The position numbers and the translations under genes were made by a program. This document shows, one piece after another, positions 34,031-42,595 of a stretch of DNA of 64,000 bases (position 1 is its first letter; each line of letters opens with the position of its first letter). The stretch is taken from the NCBI RefSeq assembly GCF_900112355.1, contig NZ_FOLM01000008.1:231048-295047 (forward strand). The letters run 5' to 3'. The notes under the pieces are model-generated. The model was not told where the DNA came from. It searched no databases and saw only the letters and a list, made by a program, of their open reading frames with translations. The stretch is from Streptomyces aidingensis (GTDB taxonomy: Bacteria > Actinomycetota > Actinomycetes > Streptomycetales > Streptomycetaceae).

Positions 34031-34098
34031 GCCTTCCGGGCCCCGGGGAACGGTGGGGTGCGCGCGACTTCTCCCCGGCGGAACGTTAATCTCCGGGC

Positions 34099-34659
34099 AT
34101 GGAAGACCCCGCCGTCGGCCCGCTCGATCTCGCGGCCCGGGTGGACGAGGCGCTGCGCGTGCAGGCGGTCGCCTTCGGCCTCACCGAAGAAGAGATCCTG
34201 GTGCGCCGCCATATCGTGCTGCGCCATCTGGCCACCCCGGGGGCACGTGCCTACGGTGCCGTCACCGCCGCCGGACGGCTGGTGGGCTTCGGCTACGGGC
34301 TGCCCTGCGACCGGGCCCAGTGGTGGGCCTCGGTGGTCGAGCCCTGTCTGCGCAAGAACGGCGTGGACGACTGGCTGGACGACTCCTTCACCGTCACCGA
34401 ACTCCATGTACTGCCCGACTACCAGGGCCGGGGCATCGGCCGCGCGCTGATCACCACGCTGACCGACCAGGTGCGCCAGCCGCGCTCGCTGCTCTCCGCG
34501 ATCGACACCGAGAGCCCGGCCCGCGTCCTGTACCGCAAGCTCGGCTACCGGGATCTGGCCCGGCAGGTCCGCTTCCCCTCCGCCCCGCGCCCGTACGCCG
34601 TGATGGGCGCCGTCCTGCCGCTGCGCCGCCGCGAGCGCCCGGCCGCCGGGCCGCGCTGA
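34099..34659 (+). CDS. GNAT family N-acetyltransferase
   Basis: A 186-residue single-domain acetyltransferase. The acetyl-CoA binding loop is PDYQGRGIGRALI (about 115-127) and the C-terminal strand is ESPARVLYRKLGYRDL. The ATG at 34099 is 68 bp after the previous GNAT gene. CTCCGGGC upstream is only a weak ribosome site, so the two may be co-transcribed. Substrate unknown. The tail of about 12 residues is Arg/Pro-rich and probably disordered. Confidence 0.85.
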   Translation: MEDPAVGPLDLAARVDEALRVQAVAFGLTEEEILVRRHIVLRHLATPGARAYGAVTAAGRLVGFGYGLPCDRAQWWASVVEPCLRKNGVDDWLDDSFTVTELHVLPDYQGRGIGRALITTLTDQVRQPRSLLSAIDTESPARVLYRKLGYRDLARQVRFPSAPRPYAVMGAVLPLRRRERPAAGPR

Positions 34660-34704
34660 CCCGCCCCCCGCTCAGGCCCCCGTCGCCGCGGCCCGTGCGG
34701 GGGC

Positions 34705-35634
34705 TCAGAGCCAGGTGGCGAACTCCAGCAGGGATTCCGCGTCGGCACGGTGGCCCGCGGCGGCGTTGCGCACCGCGGATTCGACCGCCCGGAACACCGA
34801 CCAGTCGCGCAGCCGCTCCGGGTCCACCTCGACCGCCGCGGACAGCCTGGTCACCCGCCGCCGGGTCTGCGCCGCCGCGCCCGCCGAGGCCATCAGATCG
34901 TGCAGCCGGTCCCGGACCAGCCGCGCCAGGTCGTACGCCCGCTCGCCCACCACCGGCTCCGGCCCCACCGCCAGCCAGGGCGCCCGCCCGCCGTCCGAGG
35001 CCAGCACCGCGCCCTGCCGGAAGTCGCCGTGCAGCAGCAGGTGCTCCCGACCCTCCCCCGGGGCCGCCGCCGGGCCGAGCATCCGCTCCCGGGCCGCCAG
35101 CGCCTCCTCCACCAGCGGCGCGATCCCGGGCTCGGCCACCGCCGCCGCCCGCATCGCCGCCGCCTGCGCGCCGGTGCGCTCCGCCACCGTCGGGAACGGA
35201 TGCTCCCCGCCGGGGTCCACCCACAGCCGGCGCACCGTGGAGACCGCCTCCAGCATCGCCTTGGCGTCCGGCAGCGAACGCAGCGAGATCTCCCCGCGCA
35301 GCCGCTCCAGCAGCAGCGCGCCCTCCTCCGGCGCGCAACGCAGCGACCGCACCGCGGCCAGCCCGTCCCAGCGGCGCAGCGCGGCATCCTCCAGCGCGGC
35401 CGGGGACTGCGGCGCGCACAGCTTGAGCGCGGCCGGGGAGCCGTCGTCCCCGCGGCGCACCAGCAGCGTCATGCTGGTCCGGCCGCCCGGCTCGGCCACC
35501 GCCTCCGCGGTCAGCCCCCAGCGGCGCAGCATCTCCGCGGCCAGCGCGGGAAGCCCGGCCAGCCACTCGGGCGCCTGCCGTTGCTGCGCCAGCACCAGAC
35601 GGCGCGGCGGTTGTGGACCCGGCACGGAAACCAT
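34705..35634 (-). CDS. Aminoglycoside phosphotransferase-fold protein with degenerate catalytic motifs
   Basis: About 309 residues, starting at the ATG at 35634 (GAGGGGG about 12 bases upstream; a longer frame exists). The kinase-like fold shows an ATP-lysine candidate in PAALKL and the catalytic-loop region LLLHGDFRQGAVL. The normal HGDxxxxN motif has Ala in place of Asn, and the metal-binding Asp that should precede a Pro (as in IDP) is replaced in WLAVGPEPV. These changes suggest lost or altered kinase activity. It is last on a minus-strand run after the DUF4439 gene (53-bp gap). Antibiotic resistance should not be inferred. Confidence 0.75.
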   Translation of the reverse strand: MVSVPGPQPPRRLVLAQQRQAPEWLAGLPALAAEMLRRWGLTAEAVAEPGGRTSMTLLVRRGDDGSPAALKLCAPQSPAALEDAALRRWDGLAAVRSLRCAPEEGALLLERLRGEISLRSLPDAKAMLEAVSTVRRLWVDPGGEHPFPTVAERTGAQAAAMRAAAVAEPGIAPLVEEALAARERMLGPAAAPGEGREHLLLHGDFRQGAVLASDGGRAPWLAVGPEPVVGERAYDLARLVRDRLHDLMASAGAAAQTRRRVTRLSAAVEVDPERLRDWSVFRAVESAVRNAAAGHRADAESLLEFATWL

Positions 35635-35687
35635 CGGTCGGTCGCCCCCCTCGGCTCGTCTGTCGCCCCGGCCCGCCGCCACCGGGA

Positions 35688-36197
35688 TCAGCCGCCCTCG
35701 GCGGCCGTGGCGGCCGGCCCGGCCGGCCGTCCGCCGCCGTCGTCGTCGTCCGCCGGTCCGTACTCGGGCAGTCCGGGGAAGGCCACGGCGGCCTCCGGCC
35801 CGCCCCAGCGCACCGCGCGCAGCGCGCCCTCGCGCAGCGCCCGCGCGGCATTGCGGCGGGCGTCACCCTCGGTGGCGGCGACCAGATCGGCGTAGACCGC
35901 GGTCAGCCGGGCCTCCAGCTCCGCGGCCAGTTCCAGGGCGTGCGCCGGTTCGGTCACCTCGAACGGCAGGGCGTAGGCCGGTGCCGCCGCGACCGGCTCG
36001 CCGCCCATCCCGCGGACCGTGTCGCGCAGGGCGTCCCGGCGCGCGCGATGCGCCTCGTAGGCGGCCCGGATCTCCTCCTCCTCGGCCTCCGGGGCCCACG
36101 CCCCCACCACGCCGTAGCCGTATACCGCGGCATGCTCGGCGGCCAGCGCCGCCTGGATCGCCGCCAGCGCCGCGCCGGTGCCGTCCCGCCGCCTCAT
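35688..36197 (-). CDS. DUF4439 ferritin-like protein
   Basis: A 169-residue all-helical protein starting at the ATG (36197) that overlaps the upstream stop codon (ATGA). The pattern AALAAEHAAVYGYGVVGAW and the following EEEIRAAYEAHRARRDALRD match the ferritin-like DUF4439 family, with Glu and His residues placed as in di-iron four-helix bundles. Whether metal is bound is unknown. The coupled lipoprotein upstream and this protein are a frequent pair just before rimP in Streptomyces. The C-terminus is acidic and Gly/Pro-rich. Confidence 0.8.
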   Translation of the reverse strand: MRRRDGTGAALAAIQAALAAEHAAVYGYGVVGAWAPEAEEEEIRAAYEAHRARRDALRDTVRGMGGEPVAAAPAYALPFEVTEPAHALELAAELEARLTAVYADLVAATEGDARRNAARALREGALRAVRWGGPEAAVAFPGLPEYGPADDDDGGGRPAGPAATAAEGG

Positions 36198-36817
36198 GCC
36201 GGGCTCCGCTCCGCCGCCCCGGACGGGGCCAGCAGCCGGGAGCGCACGGCGTTGGCCGCGGCCAGCGAGGCGAGCAGCCGGGCGGTGGCGGGCGGGGCGC
36301 CGGCCAGGGCCGCCAAGCGGCTCTCGGCCAGGCCCTGTTCGGCCTCGGCCAGCGCGGCCAGCGCCGCCTCCGGCTCGGCCGGCGGCTCCGGCACCGGGTG
36401 GGCGGCCGGGGCGTTCCCCCCGCGCATCCCGGCGCCGCTCCCGTTCCCGCTCCGGCCGGCCTCCGCGGGGGCGCGCAGCGCATCGAGGTGCGCGGCGGTG
36501 ACGGCACGGTGCGGCGCCAGCGTCCCGGCCAGCGCCGGATGCGCTGCCGCGGTGGCGTCGTACCGGGCGAGCAGTGCCGCGCCGGCCGCCGCGGCCTGCT
36601 CCCGCAGCCGCCGCTCCGCGCGCGCCTGTCCGTCCTCCTGCCGGTGTTCCGCCCGTTCCCCCCGGGGGGCGCCGGTGCACCCCGCCGTCAGCACCCCGGC
36701 CGCGGTGAGCGCGCCGCCCGCGGACAGCAGGGAGCGCCTGGACAGCGTTCCCGGCGGGCTCGCCACCGCCGGCCCTTCCGGCTTCCCCGGCGGTCCGCCG
36801 GTCACGTTTCGCCGCAC
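36194..36817 (-). CDS. Tat-type lipoprotein of unknown function, partner of DUF4439
   Basis: A 207-residue protein starting at GTG (36817); the ribosome site is weak. The signal has twin arginines (LSRRSLLS), a hydrophobic stretch and the lipobox LTAGC, so it is a lipoprotein, probably Tat-exported. The mature part is Ala/Glu/Arg-rich and helical, with a Gly/Asn/Ser stretch in the middle and repeated Leu-Ala heptads. It resembles a second, diverged helical bundle like its coupled DUF4439 neighbour. I know no function. A 9-bp tandem repeat lies just upstream. Confidence 0.7.
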   Translation of the reverse strand: MRRNVTGGPPGKPEGPAVASPPGTLSRRSLLSAGGALTAAGVLTAGCTGAPRGERAEHRQEDGQARAERRLREQAAAAGAALLARYDATAAAHPALAGTLAPHRAVTAAHLDALRAPAEAGRSGNGSGAGMRGGNAPAAHPVPEPPAEPEAALAALAEAEQGLAESRLAALAGAPPATARLLASLAAANAVRSRLLAPSGAAERSPA

Positions 36818-37170
36818 GCTCGTCCCGTCCGTACTGTTCGTTCTGTTCGTTCTGTTCGTGTTCTCCCGTACCGTCCGCCGGTCCGTACCGTCTGCCCCGG
36901 TCCGGCCCGGCGGCGGGCGGGCCGCCGCCGGGCGGCCACCGCATGGGAGCGTACCCGGGCGGTCGCGCGCCGCCCGGCGCCACCCCGGCCGCCATGGATG
37001 CGGCCTTGTGCGGTCCGGTCCGCGTACTCTCCCGTAGGCAGTAGGCTGTGGCGCAAGACGCCGTCGCCGCCGCTGTGCAGGCGCCGCACGGCGCGCGGCG
37101 GTGCCCGACCGTCCGTCACCCAGACAGCCCCCATCGCCACAACAGCAGACGCGGCCGAGGAGTCACCCGG
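36818..37170. promoter_or_regulatory. Divergent control region between the lipoprotein gene and rimP
   Basis: This 353-bp gap holds the 9-bp tandem repeat (36832-36858) near the lipoprotein start and, on the other side, the expected promoter of the rimP-nusA-infB operon. TAGGCT at 37042-37047 is a possible -10 box without a clear -35. No gene is visible. Confidence 0.55.
36832..36858. repeat. 9-bp tandem repeat, three units
   Basis: TACTGTTCG, TTCTGTTCG and TTCTGTTCG follow each other directly, 15 bp upstream of the lipoprotein start codon, where they would lie in its leader or promoter. Confidence 0.8.
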
Positions 37171-37665
37171 ATGAGCACCACCCAGAACGACAGGCTCCGG
37201 GAACTGGTGGAGCCCCTGGCCGCCGAGCGGGGCATGGACCTGGAGGACCTCACCCTCGCCCAGGTCGGCAGCCGGCGGGTGCTGACCATCGTGGTCGACA
37301 CCGACGAGGGCGTGCAGCTCGACGAGTGCGCCGAACTCAGCCATGCCGTGTCGGAACTCCTGGACCGGCGCGGGGCGCTCGGCGATGTCTCCTACGTCCT
37401 GGAGGTCACCTCCCCGGGCGTGGACCGCCCGCTGACCGAGCGGCGGCACTTCGAACGTTCCCTGGACCGCATGGTGCACCTCCAGCTCTCCGGCGGCGGC
37501 ACGCTGACCGCCCGGGTGCGCGCGGTGGACGACGAAGGGCTGGACCTCGAAGTGCCGGGGGAGAAGGGCCGCAGGCCCAAGCAGCGTCGGGTGGCCTTCG
37601 CCGAGATCGACAAGGCCCGCGGTGAAGTGGACTTCGCCCGCGGCGACAGCAAGCAGCAGCAGTAG
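37171..37665 (+). CDS. rimP: Ribosome maturation factor RimP
   Basis: A 164-residue protein needed for 30S subunit assembly. The ATG at 37171 follows GAGGAG at 8 bases. The N-terminal alpha/beta domain carries LEDLTLAQVGSRRVLTIVVD and the DYVLEVTSPGVDRPL-like segment (YVLEVTSPGVDRPLTERRHF). The C-terminal SH3-like barrel follows. It is first of the conserved rimP-nusA-ylxR-infB cluster, with nusA 17 bp downstream. Confidence 0.95.
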   Translation: MSTTQNDRLRELVEPLAAERGMDLEDLTLAQVGSRRVLTIVVDTDEGVQLDECAELSHAVSELLDRRGALGDVSYVLEVTSPGVDRPLTERRHFERSLDRMVHLQLSGGGTLTARVRAVDDEGLDLEVPGEKGRRPKQRRVAFAEIDKARGEVDFARGDSKQQQ

Positions 37666-37682
37666 CGCAAGGAGGCGTAGCC

Positions 37683-38714
37683 GTGGACATCGACATGAGC
37701 GCGCTGCGGGCGCTGGTCCGGGAGAAGGAGATCTCCTTCGACGTGCTCGTCGAGGCGATCGAATCGGCCCTCCTCATCGCGTACCACCGCACCGAGGGCA
37801 GCCGCCGCCAGGCCCGTGTGGAGCTGGACCGCAGGACCGGGCATGTGACCGTGTGGGCCAAGGAGGACGCCGCCGATCTGCCGGAGGCGGCGGAGGGCGA
37901 GGAGCCGCCGGAGCCGCGCGAGTTCGACGACACCCCGGAGGGCTTCGGGCGGATCGCCGCCACCACCGCCAAGCAGGTGATCCTCCAGCGGCTGCGGGAC
38001 GCCGAGGAGGACATCACCTTCGGCGAGTACGTCAGCCGGGAGGGCGACATCGTCACCGGCACCGTGCAGCAGGGGCGCGACCCGAAGAACGTGCTGGTGG
38101 ACATCGGCAAGCTGGAGGCGATCCTGCCGCCGCAGGAGCAGGTGCCGGGCGAGGACTACAGCCACGGCACCCGGCTGCGCACCTATGTGGTGCGTGTGGT
38201 GCGCGGCGCCCGCGGCCCGTCCGTCACGCTCTCCCGCACCCACCCGAACCTGGTGAAGAAGCTGTTCGAGCTGGAGGTTCCGGAGATCGCCGAGGGGGCG
38301 GTGGAGATCGCGGCGATCGCCCGCGAGGCCGGGCACCGCACCAAGATCGCGGTGCGCTCCATGCGGCCCGGGATCAATGCCAAGGGCGCCTGCATCGGGC
38401 CGATGGGCGGCCGGGTGCGGAATGTGATGTCCGAGCTGAACGGCGAGAAGATCGACATCGTGGACTGGTCGGACGACCCGGCCGAGCTGGTGGCCAACGC
38501 GCTCTCGCCGGCCCGGGTGAGCGGCGTGGAGGTGGTGGACCGGCTGGCCCGCTCGGCCCGGGTGACGGTGCCGGACTACCAGCTCTCGCTCGCCATCGGC
38601 AAGGAGGGGCAGAACGCCCGGCTGGCCGCCCGGCTCACCGGATGGCGGATCGACATCCGTCCGGACACCGAGCAGACCCCCGCCGGCCTGGACGAGGCCC
38701 CCGGCCGGCGCTGA
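37683..38714 (+). CDS. nusA: Transcription termination/antitermination factor NusA
   Basis: A 343-residue protein starting at GTG (37683) behind AAGGAGG. The N-terminal RNA-polymerase-binding domain (about 1-125), S1 domain (about 130-200), and two KH domains (GACIGPMGGRVRNVMSEL and LSLAIGKEGQNARLAARLTGW) are in order. It lacks the C-terminal acidic repeats of the enterobacterial protein, as is normal in actinobacteria. It couples transcription pausing and termination to RNA signals. Confidence 0.95.
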   Translation: MDIDMSALRALVREKEISFDVLVEAIESALLIAYHRTEGSRRQARVELDRRTGHVTVWAKEDAADLPEAAEGEEPPEPREFDDTPEGFGRIAATTAKQVILQRLRDAEEDITFGEYVSREGDIVTGTVQQGRDPKNVLVDIGKLEAILPPQEQVPGEDYSHGTRLRTYVVRVVRGARGPSVTLSRTHPNLVKKLFELEVPEIAEGAVEIAAIAREAGHRTKIAVRSMRPGINAKGACIGPMGGRVRNVMSELNGEKIDIVDWSDDPAELVANALSPARVSGVEVVDRLARSARVTVPDYQLSLAIGKEGQNARLAARLTGWRIDIRPDTEQTPAGLDEAPGRR

Positions 38715-38928
38715 CCCCGGGCGAGGTCGGCGCCGGCGGCGGTGCGCCGGGCGGGCGGCGGGAATGCCGCGGCCGGCAGCGGTGTTTGCCTCCTTGGCGG
38801 GAAGCGGCCGAGCCGCCGCCGGCGGCGCTGCCGTCCGTCCGCAACCATCTGTCACACGCGTGTGCCACAGTGTGCCGGGAGCGCTGCCCCGGTCGTGGAG
38901 CGGGCCGCGCGGGGAGGTAGAATCGATC

Positions 38929-39207
38929 GTGTCTGGCCGGACGCGCGACCGGAGCTGCCCGGAACGCACCTGTGTGGGTTGCCGGCGGCGCGGCGCGCAG
39001 AACGTCCTGTTGCGTGTGGCGCTGGTCCAGGGACGCTGCGTCCCTGATCATCGCGGTACGCTGCCTGGCCGGGGTGCCTATGTGCATCCCATACCGGCCT
39101 GCCTTGAGCTGGCGGTCCGCCGCCGGGCGTTTCCCCGGGCCTTCCGGGTCCAGGGGCCGCTCGACACCACGGATCTTCAGCTTGCGGTCGGCGGTACGGC
39201 ACCGTAA
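38929..39207 (+). CDS. ylxR: YlxR family RNA/protein-binding protein
   Basis: A 92-residue protein. I start it at the GTG at 38929, with GGGGAGG about 11 bases upstream. The frame is open further but without similarity. The hallmark PERTCVGCRRRG (YlxR/DUF448) is present, followed by LPGRGAYVHP and the C-terminal AFRVQGPLD. The family sits between nusA and infB in most bacteria. A nucleoid or RNase P-related regulatory role has been reported for some members, but it is unproven here. Confidence 0.88.
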   Translation: MSGRTRDRSCPERTCVGCRRRGAQNVLLRVALVQGRCVPDHRGTLPGRGAYVHPIPACLELAVRRRAFPRAFRVQGPLDTTDLQLAVGGTAP

Positions 39208-39241
39208 TGCCGTGAAGATGTCCGTAAGACGTAAGACGGTT

Positions 39242-39260
39242 CGCACGGAAGGTCCGTGCG
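39242..39260 (+). other. Small hairpin between ylxR and infB
   Basis: CGCACGGA (39242-39249) pairs with TCCGTGCG (39253-39260) across a 3-nt loop. Just downstream (about 39298-39330) GATGAG(C/T)AC is repeated three times. The gap to infB is 180 bp, so this may be an infB leader element or promoter region. Confidence 0.5.
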
Positions 39261-39387
39261 TTCACGTACCTCGCGAGTCGGAAGCAGGTCGAGATTGCGA
39301 TGAGCACTCGATGAGTACGCGATGAGTACGCCCGTGGAGTAGCGAAGGTCCGGCGGCCACCCCACCCCGGACCGACTAAGGAGCGAA

Positions 39388-42300
39388 GTGGCAAAGGTCC
39401 GGGTATACGAACTCGCCAAGGAGCTTGGAGTCGAGAGCAAGGTCGTCATGGCCAAGCTCCAGGAGCTCGGCGAATTCGTCCGTTCGGCGTCCTCGACGAT
39501 CGAGGCGCCGGTGGTACGCAAACTCACTGACGCATTCAGCAAGGGCGACGGCGGCGCCCAGAAGTCCGCCCGGTCGTCGGCCCCCAGGCCCTCGGCCCGT
39601 CCCGCCGCCCCGAAGCCGGGCGGCGGCCCCGCGCCGCGACCCGGTGGCGCGGCCCCCAAGCCGGGCCCCGCGCCCCGGCCCGCCACGCCCCGCCCCGGCC
39701 CCGCCGGCCCGGCGGGCGGCGGCGCGCCCTCCCCGGCCGCGCCCGCGCCCTCGCCGCGCCCCGGTGCCAAGCCCGGCGGCGGGCGGCCCGCGCAGCCGGC
39801 CGCCCCGGTGAGCCCGGGCGCCCCGGCCGACGGCGGCGCCCCGGCGCCGCGTCCGGCCGGTCCCCGGTCCGGCGGCGAGCGGCCGTCCGGGCCCCGTCCG
39901 GGTTCCGGCCGGCCGGGCGGCGAGCGTCCCGGCGCCCCCAAGCCCGGCGCCCCGCGCCCGGGCGGCGGCGCGCCCAAGCCCGGTGCGCCCAAGCCGGGCG
40001 GCGGCCGGCCGGCCGGTCCGCGGCCGGGCAACAACCCCTTCTCCTCCAGCGGTGCCACCGGCATGGGCCGCCCGCAGGCCCCCGGCCGCCCCGGCCCCAA
40101 GCCGGGCGGCGAGCGCCCCGGCGGCGAGCGGCCGGGCGGCGGTCCGCGTCCGCAGGCCGGTCCGGGCGGTCCCCGTCCGCAGGCCCCGGGCGGCGGCCGT
40201 GCCACGCCCGGCAACATGCCGCGTCCGCAGGCCGGCCCGGCCGGTCCGCGGCCCGGCGGCCCGCGTCCGAACCCGGGCATGATGCCGCAGCGGCCCTCCG
40301 GCCCGGGCGGCGCCGGCGGCCGTGGCGGCCCCGGTGGCGGCCGTGGTCCCGGCGGCGGTCCCGGCCGTGGCGGTGGCGGCGGCTTCGCCGGCCGTCCCGG
40401 CGGCGGTGGCGGCGGCGGCCGTCCGGGCACCGGCTTCGCCGGCCGTCCCGGCGGCGGCGGTGGCGGCGGCCGTCCGGGCGGCCCGGGCGGTGGCTTCGGC
40501 GGCGGTGGCGGCCGTCCCGGTGGCGGCTTCGGCGGCCGTCCGGGCGGACCCGGCGGCCGTGGCGGCACGCAGGGCGCCTTCGGGCGGCCCGGCGGCCCGG
40601 CCCGGCGCGGTCGCAAGTCGAAGCGGCAGCGGCGCCAGGAGTACGAGGCCATGCAGGCCCCGTCGATCGGCGGCGTGATGCTGCCGCGCGGCAACGGCGA
40701 GACGGTCCGTCTCTCCCGCGGCGCGTCGCTCACCGACTTCGCCGAGAAGATCAACGCCAACCCGGCGTCCCTGGTCCAGGTGATGTTCAACCTGGGCGAG
40801 ATGGTCACGGCCACCCAGTCCGTCTCCGACGAGACGCTGGAGCTGCTCGGCCAGGAGATGAACTACACCGTCCGCATCGTCAGCCCGGAGGAGGAGGACC
40901 GGGAGCTGCTGGAGTCCTTCGACATCGAGTTCGGCGAGGACGAGGGCGGCGAGGAGGAACTGGTCTCCCGTCCGCCGGTGGTCACCGTCATGGGTCACGT
41001 GGACCACGGAAAGACCCGCCTGCTGGACGCCATCCGCAAGACCAACGTCATCGAGGGCGAAGCGGGCGGCATCACCCAGCACATCGGTGCCTACCAGGTC
41101 TCCACCGAGGTCAATGGCGAGGACCGGCGGATCACCTTCATCGACACCCCCGGTCACGAGGCGTTCACCGCCATGCGGGCCCGCGGTGCCAAGTCGACGG
41201 ACATCGCGATCCTGGTGGTCGCGGCGAACGACGGCGTGATGCCGCAGACCATCGAGGCGCTGAACCACGCCAAGGCGGCCGAGGTGCCGATCGTGGTCGC
41301 GGTCAACAAGATCGATGTCGAGGGCGCCGACCCGACCAAGGTGCGCGGCCAGCTCACCGAGTACGGCCTGATCGCCGAGGAGTACGGCGGCGACACCATG
41401 TTCGTCGACATCTCGGCCAAGCAGGGCATCAACATCGAGGGCGTGCTGGAGGCCGTGATCCTCACCGCCGACGCCACCCTGGACCTGCGGGCCAACCCGA
41501 ACATGGACGCGCAGGGCATCGCCATCGAGGCGCATCTGGACAAGGGCCGCGGTGCCGTGGCCACCGTCCTGGTGCAGCGCGGCACCCTGCACGTGGGCGA
41601 CTCCATGGTGGTGGGCAACGCCTACGGCCGGGTCCGGGCCATGCTGGACGACAGCGGCAGCCCGGTCACCGAGGCCGGCCCCGCCATGCCGGTCCTGGTG
41701 CAGGGCCTGACCAGCGTCCCCGGCGCGGGAGACAACTTCCTGGTGGTCTCCGAGGAGCGCACCGGCCGGCAGATCGCCGAGAAGCGCGCGGCGCGCGAGC
41801 GCAACGCGGCCTTCGCCAAGCGGGTCCGCCGGGTCTCCCTGGAGGACCTGGACCAGGTGCTCAAGGCCGGCGAGATGCAGCAGCTCAACCTCATCATCAA
41901 GGGCGACGCGTCCGGTTCCGTCGAGGCACTGGAGTCCTCGCTGCTCCAGCTCGATGTGGGCGAGGAGGTGGAGCTGCGGGTGCTGCACCGCGGCGTCGGC
42001 GCGGTCACCGAGACCGACATCGACCTGGCCACCGGCTCGGACGCCATCGTGATCGGCTTCAATGTGCGCGCGGCGGGCCGCGCCACGCAGATGGCCGAGC
42101 GCGAGGGCGTGGACGTCCGCTACTACTCGGTCATCTACCAGGCGATCGAGGAGATCGAGTCGGCCCTGAAGGGCATGCTCAAGCCGGAGTACGAAGAGGT
42201 GGAGCTGGGCACGGCGGAGATCCGCGAGGTCTTCCGCTCCTCCAAGCTCGGCAACATCGCGGGTGTCATCATCCGCTCCGGCCTGGTCAAGCGGAACGCC

Positions 42301-42492
42301 AAGGCCCGGCTGGTCCGGGACGGCAAGGTGGTCGCCGAGAACCTCAACATCGAGGGGCTGCGTCGCTTCAAGGACGACGTCACCGAGATCCGGGAAGGGT
42401 TCGAGGGCGGTATCAACCTCGGCAACTACAACGACATCAAGATCGACGACCAGATCGTCACCTATGAGATGCGGGAGAAGCCCCGGTCCTGA
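39388..42492 (+). CDS. infB: Translation initiation factor IF-2 with long Gly/Pro-rich insert
   Basis: A 1,034-residue GTPase that places initiator tRNA on the ribosome. The GTG at 39388 follows AAGGAG. Domains: IF2-N (about 1-52), a Gly/Pro/Arg/Ala-rich disordered region (about 57-405) encoded by highly repetitive GC-rich DNA, a basic stretch (RRGRKSKRQRRQ), a second IF2-N (about 448-500), and the G domain with GHVDHGKT (536-543), D586-TPGHE and N640-KID. Domains II-IV follow to the end. The length is normal for Streptomyces, where this insert is common. Its function is not established. Confidence 0.96.
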   Translation: MAKVRVYELAKELGVESKVVMAKLQELGEFVRSASSTIEAPVVRKLTDAFSKGDGGAQKSARSSAPRPSARPAAPKPGGGPAPRPGGAAPKPGPAPRPATPRPGPAGPAGGGAPSPAAPAPSPRPGAKPGGGRPAQPAAPVSPGAPADGGAPAPRPAGPRSGGERPSGPRPGSGRPGGERPGAPKPGAPRPGGGAPKPGAPKPGGGRPAGPRPGNNPFSSSGATGMGRPQAPGRPGPKPGGERPGGERPGGGPRPQAGPGGPRPQAPGGGRATPGNMPRPQAGPAGPRPGGPRPNPGMMPQRPSGPGGAGGRGGPGGGRGPGGGPGRGGGGGFAGRPGGGGGGGRPGTGFAGRPGGGGGGGRPGGPGGGFGGGGGRPGGGFGGRPGGPGGRGGTQGAFGRPGGPARRGRKSKRQRRQEYEAMQAPSIGGVMLPRGNGETVRLSRGASLTDFAEKINANPASLVQVMFNLGEMVTATQSVSDETLELLGQEMNYTVRIVSPEEEDRELLESFDIEFGEDEGGEEELVSRPPVVTVMGHVDHGKTRLLDAIRKTNVIEGEAGGITQHIGAYQVSTEVNGEDRRITFIDTPGHEAFTAMRARGAKSTDIAILVVAANDGVMPQTIEALNHAKAAEVPIVVAVNKIDVEGADPTKVRGQLTEYGLIAEEYGGDTMFVDISAKQGINIEGVLEAVILTADATLDLRANPNMDAQGIAIEAHLDKGRGAVATVLVQRGTLHVGDSMVVGNAYGRVRAMLDDSGSPVTEAGPAMPVLVQGLTSVPGAGDNFLVVSEERTGRQIAEKRAARERNAAFAKRVRRVSLEDLDQVLKAGEMQQLNLIIKGDASGSVEALESSLLQLDVGEEVELRVLHRGVGAVTETDIDLATGSDAIVIGFNVRAAGRATQMAEREGVDVRYYSVIYQAIEEIESALKGMLKPEYEEVELGTAEIREVFRSSKLGNIAGVIIRSGLVKRNAKARLVRDGKVVAENLNIEGLRRFKDDVTEIREGFEGGINLGNYNDIKIDDQIVTYEMREKPRS

Positions 42493-42595
42493 CCGGACGG
42501 GCTGAACCGGCGAGGTCCGGGGCCGGTCGGCGGAGCAGGGCGGAAAGCCGAAACTCCGTCGATCGGCCCCGGCCATGACGGCTACGATCATCGTC

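Noticed and set aside
34705..35634. Antibiotic resistance (aminoglycoside phosphotransferase)
   Set aside because: Key catalytic residues are changed and the gene sits in a housekeeping neighbourhood, so resistance is not supported.
35635..35682. Longer N-terminus for the aminoglycoside-phosphotransferase fold protein
   Set aside because: The extra 16 residues are Gly/Arg-rich and have no ribosome site, while the ATG at 35634 has a GAGGGGG upstream.
39570..40600. Repetitive GC-rich DNA as a possible mobile or CRISPR-like repeat
   Set aside because: The repeats encode the Gly/Pro-rich insert of IF-2 in frame and lack regular spacers.
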